Shown here one piece after another: positions 33,130 through 41,575 of a stretch of DNA of 64,000 nucleotides. The stretch comes from CAVXFS01 sp049582805. GTDB lineage: Bacteria > Pseudomonadota > Gammaproteobacteria > Burkholderiales > Gallionellaceae. Within the stretch, counting starts at the first letter, position 1, and each line of letters opens with the position of its first letter. A program made the position numbers and the translations under genes. Where the stretch lies: contig JBAUUR010000111.1 in assembly GCA_049582805.1 (NCBI GenBank), forward strand, positions 28,547 to 92,546, in the 5' to 3' direction. The notes beneath the pieces are model-generated. The model was not told the origin of the DNA and ran no database searches. It worked only from the letters and a program-made list of their open reading frames with translations.

Positions 33130-33495
33130 ATGTTTGGTGTAGACTTTTCCGAGCTGATGGTGATACTGGTGATCGCCCTGATTGTCATCGGACCCGAGCG
33201 CTTGCCCAAGGTTGCCCACACACTGGGGCATCTATGGGCGCGTGCGCAGCGCTATGTCAACGGCGTCAAATCTGATATAGCGCGTGATTTGGCAGTCGAG
33301 GAATTTCGCCAGCTGCAACAGAAGGTGAAACAAGAAGCCATGAATGTGGAACAAACACTAAAGCAAGCCACGCAGACCGTCGATCAGCATGTGCAACAAA
33401 TCAATAGTGCTGCCATGTCTGAATTTAACGTCGAAAAGCCGGCGCAAACCGAGCTGCCGCAAGCAGAGCACCAGAAAAAATCCCCTGCTGACTGA
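33130..33495 (+). CDS. tatB: Twin-arginine translocase subunit TatB
   Basis: 121 residues. It opens MFGVDFSELMVILVIALIVI (single helix with the usual Glu in the membrane), then GPERLPKVAHTLG, the TatB hinge, and a long charged amphipathic and coiled region with many Gln. It binds Tat signal peptides together with TatC. It ends 1 bp into the tatC start. No strong ribosome site is seen; the repeat lies directly upstream. Confidence 0.94.
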   Translation: MFGVDFSELMVILVIALIVIGPERLPKVAHTLGHLWARAQRYVNGVKSDIARDLAVEEFRQLQQKVKQEAMNVEQTLKQATQTVDQHVQQINSAAMSEFNVEKPAQTELPQAEHQKKSPAD

Positions 33496-34211
33496 TGAGT
33501 ACGAGCGAAAGCTTTATCGCCCATCTGGTTGAACTGCGCAAGCGCTTGCTGAATGCCATAGTAGCGGTGCTTCTGGTTTTTTTCTGCCTTTTCCCGTTCG
33601 CCGGCAAACTGTATTCGCTGCTCGCACAGCCGCTGCTTGCCAAACTGCCCAAAGGCGGGCAGATGATCGCCACCGAAGTCACCACTCCGTTTCTGGTTCC
33701 GCTGAAAGTGGCGCTGATGGCGGCGTTCCTGATTGCGTTGCCCTACATCATGTATCAGCTCTGGCGCTTTGTTGCGCCAGGACTGTATGCCCATGAGAAG
33801 CGCCTGGTGGCGCCGCTCATTTTTGCCAGCTCCACGCTGTTTTATTGCGGCATGGCATTCGCCTATTTTGTCGTTTTCCCTGTGGTATTCGGGTTTATTA
33901 CGGCCAACGCCCCGCAAGGCGTGGCGGTGATGACCGACATCGAAAAGTATCTGAGCTTTGTGCTGACCATGTTCATTGCATTCGGAATCACCTTCCAGGT
34001 GCCGGTGGCAGTGGTCGTGCTGGTAAGAATGCGAGTAGTGACCACAGCGAAACTCAAGGAGGCTCGCCCATATGTCATAGTCTGTGCATTCGTGGTTGGT
34101 GCCATCTTCACCCCGCCGGATGTGGTTTCCCAGTTCATGCTGGCAATGCCATTGTGGTTGTTGTACGAAGCTGGAATCGTTGTCGCAGGGTGGACAAAAA
34201 TTAAAGCCTGA
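33495..34211 (+). CDS. tatC: Twin-arginine translocase subunit TatC
   Basis: 238 residues with six hydrophobic segments. The N-terminal SFIAHLVELRKRLLNAI block (with the conserved E, R and R) and FVAPGLYAHEKR, VFPVVFGF are diagnostic. TatC recognises the twin-arginine signal. Overlaps tatB by 1 bp. Convergent with the degS/degQ-type gene. Confidence 0.95.
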   Translation: MSTSESFIAHLVELRKRLLNAIVAVLLVFFCLFPFAGKLYSLLAQPLLAKLPKGGQMIATEVTTPFLVPLKVALMAAFLIALPYIMYQLWRFVAPGLYAHEKRLVAPLIFASSTLFYCGMAFAYFVVFPVVFGFITANAPQGVAVMTDIEKYLSFVLTMFIAFGITFQVPVAVVVLVRMRVVTTAKLKEARPYVIVCAFVVGAIFTPPDVVSQFMLAMPLWLLYEAGIVVAGWTKIKA

Positions 34212-34336
34212 GCGGCTGGCATGATGGAACGCAGGAACCAGGCTGAATGTCGCAAAGGACTTGCGCTGAGCAGTCTTCGAGAAATGAATGCAGGTGGAAA
34301 TAACCCTGCACACGCATGAAAACCCTGGGCCTGGAA

Positions 34337-35497
34337 TTATTCCTGTTGTTTCGGTAACGGGCGTTTACCGACCTTGACCTGAACCACAACCTCATGTTCG
34401 TTGCGCAGCAGCCTGAGTATCACGACTTTTCCAGGAGGGATGGCAGATATGGTCTCCAGCATGGCACTGGAATCGATCAAGGGCTTATTGTCTATCGCAA
34501 CCAGAATGTCGCCTGCCTTGATGCCGGATTGACTTGCTGGGCTGCCGCGAACAACTTCAGAGATCAGCACCCCTTGAGTTTTGCCAAGCTTGAATGACTC
34601 AGCCAATTCCGGCGTGAGTTCCTGAACTGCCACGCCGATCCAGCCGCGTGTGACCGACCCGTTCTGGATGATCTGTTCCATGATTTTCTTTGCGGTGCTG
34701 ACCGGAATCGCGAAACCGATGCCGAGCGAACCGCCACTGGGAGAATAAATGGCACTGTTGATACCTATCAGATTTCCATTGATATCCACCAATGGGCCTC
34801 CAGAGTTGCCCGGATTGATAGCAGCATCGGTCTGAATGAAATTCTCGAAAGTATTCAATCCGAGGTGGTTGCGTTTCAATGCGCTGACTATCCCCATGGT
34901 GACTGTCTCTCCGACGCCAAAGGGATTGCCAACGGCAAGTACGATATCGCCGACTTGCGCCTGATCGGCATGAGCGAAAGTGATGGCCGGCAAATTGCCG
35001 CCGGGCAAATCAACCTTGATGACGGCCAGATCGGTTTCGGGGTCGGAGCCGACGATGTGCCCCTTGGCCTTGCGGCCGTCGGCCAGAGCCACTTCGATCT
35101 GGTCCGCAGCCTCAATAACGTGATGGTTGGTCAGAATGTAACCATCATGGCTGACAATGACGCCGGAGCCAAGGCTGGAACTTTGCCGCGTAGTTTCATC
35201 ACCGAATTGATCGCCGAAGAAAAAACGAAAACGCGGATCATCCATAAAAGGGTTGTTAGGTACCTTTATGGTGCTGGTCGTATAGACGTTTACCACTGCA
35301 GGCATCACTCTTTTTGCCGCCGCGCTAAATCCTTCCGTCGGGATTTTGCTGCCGCTGCTCGGTGTATTTTCGTACAGCGTGACCACCCCACTGCGTGCAG
35401 CATTGGGCAACAACTCCGGCCGGAGCGTATGGATGACAAACATTACTGCCAATCCGATGGTTGTGGTTTGAGCGAACAGAAGCCAGAATTTACGCAT
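34337..35497 (-). CDS. Trypsin-like serine protease with one PDZ domain (DegS/AlgW type)
   Basis: 386 residues. An N-terminal uncleaved membrane anchor is followed by a trypsin domain with catalytic triad His126 (TNHHVIEA), Asp156 (DPETDLAV) and Ser232 (NPGNSGGPL). One PDZ domain starts near GWIGVAVQEL with VVRGSPASQSGIKAGDIL. A single PDZ and an anchor suit DegS or AlgW, which cut an anti-sigma factor in envelope stress, but DegQ-like proteins with one visible PDZ also exist, so no symbol is given. It is divergent from the Nif3-like gene. Confidence 0.88.
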   Translation of the reverse strand: MRKFWLLFAQTTTIGLAVMFVIHTLRPELLPNAARSGVVTLYENTPSSGSKIPTEGFSAAAKRVMPAVVNVYTTSTIKVPNNPFMDDPRFRFFFGDQFGDETTRQSSSLGSGVIVSHDGYILTNHHVIEAADQIEVALADGRKAKGHIVGSDPETDLAVIKVDLPGGNLPAITFAHADQAQVGDIVLAVGNPFGVGETVTMGIVSALKRNHLGLNTFENFIQTDAAINPGNSGGPLVDINGNLIGINSAIYSPSGGSLGIGFAIPVSTAKKIMEQIIQNGSVTRGWIGVAVQELTPELAESFKLGKTQGVLISEVVRGSPASQSGIKAGDILVAIDNKPLIDSSAMLETISAIPPGKVVILRLLRNEHEVVVQVKVGKRPLPKQQE

Positions 35498-35533
35498 GAT
35501 ATGATGCAGCTGCAGTTAGTCGAAGAGGTCAAA

Positions 35534-36280
35534 ATGTTGCTAAGTGAATTGCGCGATTATATCGGAACCCTGCTGGAAACAGCTAAATTTCATGATTATT
35601 GCCCCAATGGGGTGCAGGTCGAAGGACGGGAACAGGTCGTGAAAATTGCCACAGGCGTTACCGCGTCCCAACGGCTGCTGGAAGCCGCAACTGGCTGGAA
35701 TGCAGACGCCATTCTGGTACATCACGGCTATTTCTGGCGGGGAGAGAATCCAGAAATTACCGGCATCAAGAAACGGCGAGTGGCGCATTTGCTCAAACAT
35801 GAAATAAGCCTGCTGGCATATCACCTGCCACTGGATGCGCATGCCGAACTGGGCAATAACTCACGTCTTGGCAAACTATTGGGGATTACCGAGCAAGGGC
35901 GCTTCGGGGAACAATACATTGCCTGCTATGGTGAACTGGTGCAACCGAAAACACTTGAACAATTTACACGGTCCATCTGCGATGTTTTGCATCACGAACC
36001 GCAAGTGATAGGCGATCCAAAACAAGCCATAAGGCGCGTTGCCTGGTGTAGCGGCGCGGCGCAGAGCTATTTCCAGCAAGCCATTTATCTTGGAGTGGAT
36101 GCTTTTCTGACCGGGGAAATATCCGAACAGAATGTTCATGTCGCCGAAGAGACCGGAATTGCTTTTATTGCGGCCGGGCATCACGCCACCGAGCGATATG
36201 GAGTGCAGGCGCTTGGGGAACATCTCGCGACCCGCTTCGCGCTGCAACACCGCTATTTCGATATGGATGTGCCGGTTTAG
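35534..36280 (+). CDS. Nif3-like dinuclear metal-centre protein (YbgI family)
   Basis: 248 residues from the ATG at 35534, preceded by GAAGAGG; a much longer in-frame opening upstream lies antisense to the protease gene and is rejected. Metal ligands are in ILVHHGYFW, YHLPLDAHAELGNNS and AAGHHATERYG with a second ISEQNVHVAEE. Family members form toroidal hexamers; their chemistry is not settled (a GTP cyclohydrolase relation is debated). Confidence 0.9.
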   Translation: MLLSELRDYIGTLLETAKFHDYCPNGVQVEGREQVVKIATGVTASQRLLEAATGWNADAILVHHGYFWRGENPEITGIKKRRVAHLLKHEISLLAYHLPLDAHAELGNNSRLGKLLGITEQGRFGEQYIACYGELVQPKTLEQFTRSICDVLHHEPQVIGDPKQAIRRVAWCSGAAQSYFQQAIYLGVDAFLTGEISEQNVHVAEETGIAFIAAGHHATERYGVQALGEHLATRFALQHRYFDMDVPV

Positions 36281-36336
36281 AGGCGCCCTTTAGCCAGTTG
36301 ATGGGGGATGGCTTCGCGGAGGCAATTACAGTCTGG

Positions 36337-36975
36337 TTAGGTTTTTAGCTGACTGCGCAAATGATCCAGCGATACGGTGACATTGCGACGAGTCTCATCC
36401 AAGGCAAGATTGGCCAGGCGCAATTCTTCCCCGAACGTGACCAACAAACGAGACCAGATACTGTCAGCTTCATCCATCAGGCGGTCGCGCTGATTGGCAA
36501 AGCGGAGCAGAAAATCCCTCTGGCGCGGGTGCCAGGGAAGCCATTGCCAGGCAAGGAAGCTGTCGCTTTGTTTGAATCCAGCTGTCTGTAAGGCAAGTCC
36601 CAGAGCTTCAACGGCAGGAAGCGTCTTTTGTGCGGCACCCGGTGCGGTGCTCCACATCAGCCCATGGTAAACGCGATAGCAGTCACCCATGAATTGCTGT
36701 TCCATGAAGGGGCGCAAGAAAACACGTTGTTCCGACTGGGGCTGCAGATGCAGGCCGACCAGGCATTCTGCATTGTTGCGGTCTTCGGTCAGATTGCTGT
36801 CCCACTTTAACGCGCGCTTTGCAAGAAATGAGTCAATGCGACTGCGCAGGGCGATCCAAAACTCGTTATTGAGGCGCAGCCTGATGCCGTCCAGGTGTTC
36901 GGCAGTGATCAAGGCCAAGGGAAGGTTTTCTGGTTGGGAAAAGAAACTCAGTGCGGCTTGTTCTTCGTTAGGCAC
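36337..36975 (-). CDS. Hypothetical protein
   Basis: 212 residues with a GTG start at 36975. It is rich in Trp, Arg and Leu and mostly predicted helical, with no signal peptide or membrane segment. I do not recognise a family. It is on the same strand as the downstream-reading signalling genes and just upstream of their position, 44 bp after the FHA gene, so it may belong to that group. Coding is supported by length and by codon use like its neighbours. Confidence 0.55.
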   Translation of the reverse strand: MPNEEQAALSFFSQPENLPLALITAEHLDGIRLRLNNEFWIALRSRIDSFLAKRALKWDSNLTEDRNNAECLVGLHLQPQSEQRVFLRPFMEQQFMGDCYRVYHGLMWSTAPGAAQKTLPAVEALGLALQTAGFKQSDSFLAWQWLPWHPRQRDFLLRFANQRDRLMDEADSIWSRLLVTFGEELRLANLALDETRRNVTVSLDHLRSQLKT

Positions 36976-37019
36976 GATAATCTTTGTCTGACAAGAGCAG
37001 TCGTGTATGTGGCTGGCAG

Positions 37020-37814
37020 CTATGCCTTAAAATAAAATTCCATCTTGATGCCTGCCAGCTCAATAATATCGTGGTCATTCAGTTGATGCGGCTGTTCGTT
37101 AAGCAATTTACCATTAAGAGAGGGGAAATTGACCCCTTCCACATGCGTTATAAAGTAGCCCTGTGGCCGACGTGTCAATACCGCAACCTGTACACCGGGC
37201 TTGCCAAGCGTAGTCAGGCTTTTTACCAGATCAAGCTCTCTGCCAGCATTGGGGCCGGTCAATATTTGAATTGCTGCCGATGAAAAGGTGGCTGTGGTTT
37301 TTGCTACGGGAGCTGCCGCAGGCGCGGCATTAGAAACAGAAGGCGCGGCAACTCTTCTGAGAACGTCTCGTTGAACGGAAGACAAGGGGTTTATTTGTGT
37401 GCGAACCTGATCCTGGCCATCTGTCACGGGCCGGCGCGGCCAGTTTGTGCCGGACCGGGATGTGATCGACGTGGGTTGCATCATCATGGTTTTTTCAAAA
37501 TCGGCTTCCACTGCAGTACCTTGTTGGTCACTTAAAAACTTCAGTTTGTATTTCCCGATTTCAATCAAGTCGTTGTTCTGCAAGAAGTGCTTTTTAACCG
37601 GGGAACCATTTACCAATACCCCATTTGTGCTATCCAGGTCTTCCAGGAAGGAGTCACTAAGGATGGTGATTATCGCCGCATGATCGCCGCTGACAGCCAG
37701 ATTGTCGATTACGATATCGTTGTGCGGTTTACGCCCTATTGTTATGCGCTCCTTGTTCAGGCTGTATTCATTCAATACCGAGCCATCCATGCTGAGAATT
37801 AATTTCGCTGCCAT
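37020..37814 (-). CDS. Protein with two FHA phosphothreonine-binding domains
   Basis: 264 residues. The first FHA domain (about 1-100) is complete: ITIGRKPHNDIVIDN, SGDHAAI and DLDSTNGVLVNG. A Pro/Ala/Val linker follows, then a second, shortened FHA-like region (about 175-264: LTGPNAGRELDLVKSLTTLG to NEQPHQLNDHDIIELAG). FHA domains bind phosphothreonine peptides. The next gene (same strand) is a PP2C phosphatase, which could remove such phosphates. No Ser/Thr kinase is in the window. Confidence 0.82.
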   Translation of the reverse strand: MAAKLILSMDGSVLNEYSLNKERITIGRKPHNDIVIDNLAVSGDHAAIITILSDSFLEDLDSTNGVLVNGSPVKKHFLQNNDLIEIGKYKLKFLSDQQGTAVEADFEKTMMMQPTSITSRSGTNWPRRPVTDGQDQVRTQINPLSSVQRDVLRRVAAPSVSNAAPAAAPVAKTTATFSSAAIQILTGPNAGRELDLVKSLTTLGKPGVQVAVLTRRPQGYFITHVEGVNFPSLNGKLLNEQPHQLNDHDIIELAGIKMEFYFKA

Positions 37815-37838
37815 TTCGTCGATCCTTGTAACCTAATT

Positions 37839-38660
37839 CTAGATGAACCAAGACAACAATTTTGCCAGCCAGCCTCGCCGCGCAGCAAAGTCACCATTCA
37901 CTTTGACGAGTATGACAGAAACATTATCACGTCCGCCATTATCGTTTGCCATTTCTACCAGTTGACTTGCCGCCAGGGGCAGATTGGCTTGCAATATTTG
38001 CAGCGTGGTGCCGATTTCTTCATCTTCCACCATGTCATTAAGTCCATCCGAGCACAGCAGATAAATATCCCCGGTTTGAACCCGGAAGACGTTTACTTCA
38101 GCCACCACGGCAGAATCTATGCCAACCGCACGTGTTACCAAATTCTTGTTTCTCGAGGAGCGCGCATTTTCCTTGCTGATTATGCCACTATCAATTTGCT
38201 CTTGAAGTAATGAGTGGTCTCGGGTAATGGCTTCAAAAGCCTCGCCACGCAACCGATACATGCGAGAATCGCCAATATGAGCAACGGCTAGGCGATTGTC
38301 ATAAAACAGGCCCGATACCACCGTAGTCCCCATCCCGGCGTATTCCTGCTCGCTATGAGATGCAGTGTAGACAGCTGTATTGGCTTTTTGAACGCTTTCC
38401 TTTAACAGGGCAACTCCAAGATCCTCCCCGTTTGCTCCTTTCTGATCCGGTCGTACGCGCTCCAGTCTGTGCTTTATCTCAGCCGTCATTACCGAAATCA
38501 CAATACCACTTGCAACCTCTCCGGCGTTGTAACCACCCATTCCGTCGGCCAGAACTACAAACCCACAAGAGGCGTCATACGCGACACTATCTTCATTATG
38601 TGACCGTACCATGCCGGGATGGGTCTGGCTGACTATTTGGAGCGCTTCCTGAAGTTCCAT
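37839..38660 (-). CDS. PP2C-type Ser/Thr protein phosphatase
   Basis: 273 residues. Metal-binding motifs of the family are VRSHNEDSVAYD, VLADGMGGYNAGEVAS, VAHIGDSRMYRLRG, LCSDGLNDMV and GGRDNVSVILV. It resembles the Stp1/PppA group that acts on cytoplasmic proteins or on type VI secretion regulators. Downstream on the same strand is the FHA gene after 24 bp, so the pair is likely co-transcribed. Confidence 0.9.
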   Translation of the reverse strand: MELQEALQIVSQTHPGMVRSHNEDSVAYDASCGFVVLADGMGGYNAGEVASGIVISVMTAEIKHRLERVRPDQKGANGEDLGVALLKESVQKANTAVYTASHSEQEYAGMGTTVVSGLFYDNRLAVAHIGDSRMYRLRGEAFEAITRDHSLLQEQIDSGIISKENARSSRNKNLVTRAVGIDSAVVAEVNVFRVQTGDIYLLCSDGLNDMVEDEEIGTTLQILQANLPLAASQLVEMANDNGGRDNVSVILVKVNGDFAARRGWLAKLLSWFI

Positions 38661-38856
38661 AAAGATCCTTGCATGCTTATCGTCAGTGCAAAATTAAGTA
38701 CCACCTTCATTTATAACAACAGCTTACCACACATAACAAAAACAGGCTTAAACCGTGGAAACATGGGCGCATGCATATTGGCAGCGTTCAGCCGACAAAC
38801 TGATTGTGGTTTGACGTTCATCGCCAATCTATCCCGTCAATTGCTTTTGATACGCG

Positions 38857-39282
38857 CTATTTGACCAATAATACCGGCACTTGAGTCAGGTGCAACAGTT
38901 TGTTTACCACTGAGCCCAGCAACAAGGCGGATAAGGAATCCTTTGCCTGCCTTCCCATGACGATTTGATCGATGTTCTGGTTCTGGGCGTATTCCGTAAT
39001 GGCTTCAGCTGGTGAACCGACGCTGATATGGTAAGTGTAAGACAAATTAGCCTTAGCCAGTTTTTCACGTGCCCCCGCAAGTGCAGCCAAACCTTGTTCT
39101 CGATAATAGTCGTTAATGGTTTCCTGATTGATGAACAGCTTCACATTCCCGGTAGCGAGATTCCACTGCACATTGAGAAGGAATAACTGCGGAGTTTCTT
39201 TTAACCACCCCAGCATGACAATAACATGATCCAGCGCTCGGCTGGCACTGGCTGATCCATCTATGGGAATTAATATCTTCAC
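38857..39282 (-). CDS. Universal stress protein (UspA family)
   Basis: 141 residues from a GTG at 39282. The fold starts KILIPIDGSASASRALDHV, and the C-terminal ATP-type loop IVMGRQAKDSLSALLLGSVV (G-2x-G-9x-G(S/T) like) is present. It belongs to the ATP-binding USP branch. Same strand as the PP2C and FHA genes, 196 bp apart; the gap shows nothing recognisable. Confidence 0.85.
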   Translation of the reverse strand: MKILIPIDGSASASRALDHVIVMLGWLKETPQLFLLNVQWNLATGNVKLFINQETINDYYREQGLAALAGAREKLAKANLSYTYHISVGSPAEAITEYAQNQNIDQIVMGRQAKDSLSALLLGSVVNKLLHLTQVPVLLVK

Positions 39283-39414
39283 TTCAGTCCCGGCATAAAT
39301 TCGATTCCCTGGGAAAGGATACTACAGCAGTTCCGTTCTTCAACTGCGCGAGACACCGGAATAAGCTGACGCAGCTTCCATTTGATGTCTGGGAAAGAGG
39401 AATTATGCAATATA

Positions 39415-39864
39415 TTACCTCGAGTAGGGGAGCGTGCTTACCCACTCTTTTACATGATAGTCATGCTGGATGAGTTCTCGCAGAAATGAGGAAAAATTAT
39501 CCGCAATGTGCACAAAGGCATGCTCGGATGGATGTATGCAATAAATGCTTTCATCCTTCGGATTAAAGGCAAAACGATAGCCGGAAATGTCCTTGGCGAA
39601 TGAAACAAAACCCTTCAAAGGATCCCAGTCAATTATTGAAAACCTGCCTTCCTGGAAAATGAGCGATCCACCAATTTCACCGTAGCCAGCCATGAGCAGC
39701 CACCTGGATAATTCAACGATGAACTTGAAGTGCAATCGATTCGCCAACTGGAACAATTCGGCCTCGGAAACTGGAGCATACCGTTTGAAGAGCGGGCGGC
39801 TGAATAGAAAACGCTTTCGCCTGGCAGCAAGGATCACCTTCGCGATTTCATCTATTTCCGGCAT
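39415..39864 (-). CDS. Hypothetical protein, possible SMI1/KNR4 (SUKH) fold
   Basis: 149 residues from the ATG at 39864. FQLANRLHFKFIVELSRWLL, AGYGEIGGSLIF, AKDISGYRFAFNPKDESIY and ADNFSSFLRELI follow the general order of SMI1/KNR4 proteins (helix, GG turn, and a final SFxxFL helix). Such proteins often act as immunity proteins or regulators. No toxin gene is adjacent, so the role is unknown and the fold call is tentative. Confidence 0.45.
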   Translation of the reverse strand: MPEIDEIAKVILAARRKRFLFSRPLFKRYAPVSEAELFQLANRLHFKFIVELSRWLLMAGYGEIGGSLIFQEGRFSIIDWDPLKGFVSFAKDISGYRFAFNPKDESIYCIHPSEHAFVHIADNFSSFLRELIQHDYHVKEWVSTLPYSR

Positions 39865-40213
39865 GGTTGGCAACTACCTCAATCTTGAATATTAATCATA
39901 GCGGATTTTCCTGCATAGGTGCTGGCCACACTTTTTCGCAGTCCGGCCTACGTCTGGATTGCTTCAGTCATGAAAATAGCAATGCGCTCATAAATTTCAT
40001 CTGTCCGATACGTCCATGCACCTTGGGACTTGATGGAAATAACCGGTTATCGACATGCCGCAAGCAAAAAGTCCAGATGATTTTAATGCATGAATCTCTT
40101 TAAATTGTCGTGAGCGTTAATCCAGCCGTTATCACAATAATCGTATTTGCTAAACTGGTTGCCTGCAATGACTTTAATGGTGTACAAGGAAAATTCTAAA
40201 CGTTACAGTCAAA
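39865..40213. other. Intergenic region before bioA
   Basis: 349 bp between the divergent SMI1-like gene and bioA. One open frame of about 78 codons exists but resembles no family. A TTATCA with TGCTAAACT about 10 bp further could be a bioA promoter, with poor spacing. No repeat was found. Confidence 0.3.
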
Positions 40214-41575
40214 ATGCCCAACTCCGATTTGCTGGCTCGTTCGCTTGATGCCGTTTGGCATCCCTGTACGCAGATGAAGCTGCACGAAACTTTGCCGCTG
40301 ATTCCAATCGCACGCGGCGAAGGGGTTTGGCTGTATGACTTCGAAGGGAAGCGTTATCTGGATGCGGTGAGTTCGTGGTGGGTCAACCTGTTCGGTCATT
40401 GCAATCCGCGTATCAATTCGGCGATCTCCGACCAGCTCGGCAAGCTGGAGCATGTGATGCTGGCCGGCTTCACGCACGAGCCGGTGGTGCAATTGTCCGA
40501 ACGGCTGCGGGAATTGGCTCCGGCAGGATTGGGACACTGCTTTTACGCTTCGGACGGCGCTTCGGCCACCGAGATCGCGCTGAAGATGAGCGCGCATTAC
40601 TGGCGCAACGCAGGTCAGCCGCACAAGACGCAGTTCATCAGCCTGCAAAACAGCTATCACGGCGAGACGCTGGGTGCCTTGTCGGTGACCGACCTGGCAC
40701 TGTTCAAGGATGCCTACGGTGTTCTGGTGCGGCAGAACGCCGCCGTGCCCAGCCCGGACTGGCGCAACGCGGAAGCGGGAGAAAGCGCAGCGGAGTTCGC
40801 GCTGCGCTGCGCGGAACAGCTCGAAGGACACTTGCGGCAGCATCATGAACACATTGCCGCCTTCATTGTGGAGCCGCTGGTGCAGGGTGCGGCGGGCATG
40901 GCGATGTACCATCCGGTTTACCTGCAACGTGCGCGTGACCTGTGCGATCAATATCGGGTGCATCTGATCGCGGATGAGATTGCCGTGGGGATGGGACGGA
41001 CGGGAACAATGTTTGCATGTGCGCAGGCCACACGCCCCTCTCCCGCAGGTTGGAGAGGGGTTGGGGGTGAGGGTTGTGGAATCACGCCCGACTTCCTGCT
41101 CCTCTCCAAAGGCATCACCGCCGGTTACCTGCCGCTATCGGTGGTGATGAGTACCGATGGAATCTACCAGGCGTTCTATGCCGACGAGGTGGCGCGCGGT
41201 TTCCTGCACTCGCACTCCTATACCGGTAACCCGCTGGCCTGCCGCGCCGCGCTGGCGACGCTGGATATCTTCGCGCAGGACAACGTGCTGGAGACCAACC
41301 GCGCCAAGGCTGCATATTTCAACCGCATCGCCCAGCCGCTGCGCAAGCACTCCAAGGTGCGGAACTTTCGCAACACCGGGATGATCTGGGCATTCGAGGT
41401 AAATACGCCGCACGCCGATTTCGCGCAGCGCTGCTTCACGCTTGCGCTGCAAAGCGGACTGTTGCTGCGCCCGATGGGTCGTACCGTGTATTTCATGCCG
41501 CCATATGTGATTACCGAGGAAGAGATGCGGATGCTGGCGACGCGAACGCTGGAAATTATCGAGGCGCTGACATGA
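40214..41575 (+). CDS. bioA: BioA aminotransferase with in-frame repeat
   Basis: 453 residues; BioA makes 7,8-diaminopelargonate in biotin synthesis, with S-adenosylmethionine as amino donor. It begins DAVWHPCTQMKLHE (a BioA hallmark), has AVSSWWVNLFGHCNP, FYASDGASATEIALKMSAHYW, LIADEIAVGMGRTGTMFAC and the PLP lysine in LLLSKGITAGYLPLS. Between ACAQA and ITPDFL, residues about 273-288 (TRPSPAGWRGVGGEGCG) are extra compared with BioA of normal length (about 430) and are encoded by a C/G-rich palindromic repeat. The frame and catalytic residues are kept. dacB overlaps by 4 bp. Confidence 0.93.
   Translation: MPNSDLLARSLDAVWHPCTQMKLHETLPLIPIARGEGVWLYDFEGKRYLDAVSSWWVNLFGHCNPRINSAISDQLGKLEHVMLAGFTHEPVVQLSERLRELAPAGLGHCFYASDGASATEIALKMSAHYWRNAGQPHKTQFISLQNSYHGETLGALSVTDLALFKDAYGVLVRQNAAVPSPDWRNAEAGESAAEFALRCAEQLEGHLRQHHEHIAAFIVEPLVQGAAGMAMYHPVYLQRARDLCDQYRVHLIADEIAVGMGRTGTMFACAQATRPSPAGWRGVGGEGCGITPDFLLLSKGITAGYLPLSVVMSTDGIYQAFYADEVARGFLHSHSYTGNPLACRAALATLDIFAQDNVLETNRAKAAYFNRIAQPLRKHSKVRNFRNTGMIWAFEVNTPHADFAQRCFTLALQSGLLLRPMGRTVYFMPPYVITEEEMRMLATRTLEIIEALT
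41034..41077. repeat. C/G-rich palindromic repeat inside bioA
   Basis: The left half CCCCTCTCCCGCAGG and the right half GAGAGGGGTTGGGGGTGAGGG form the stem of a common intergenic repeat. Here it lies inside bioA, adding about 16 codons. Related copies: 11592-11631, 51582-51615 and the ends of 42541-42684. Confidence 0.65.

Noticed and set aside
34865..35533. In-frame extension upstream of the Nif3-like gene
   Set aside because: It lies antisense to the protease gene, and the real start at 35534 has a good ribosome site and the family N-terminus.
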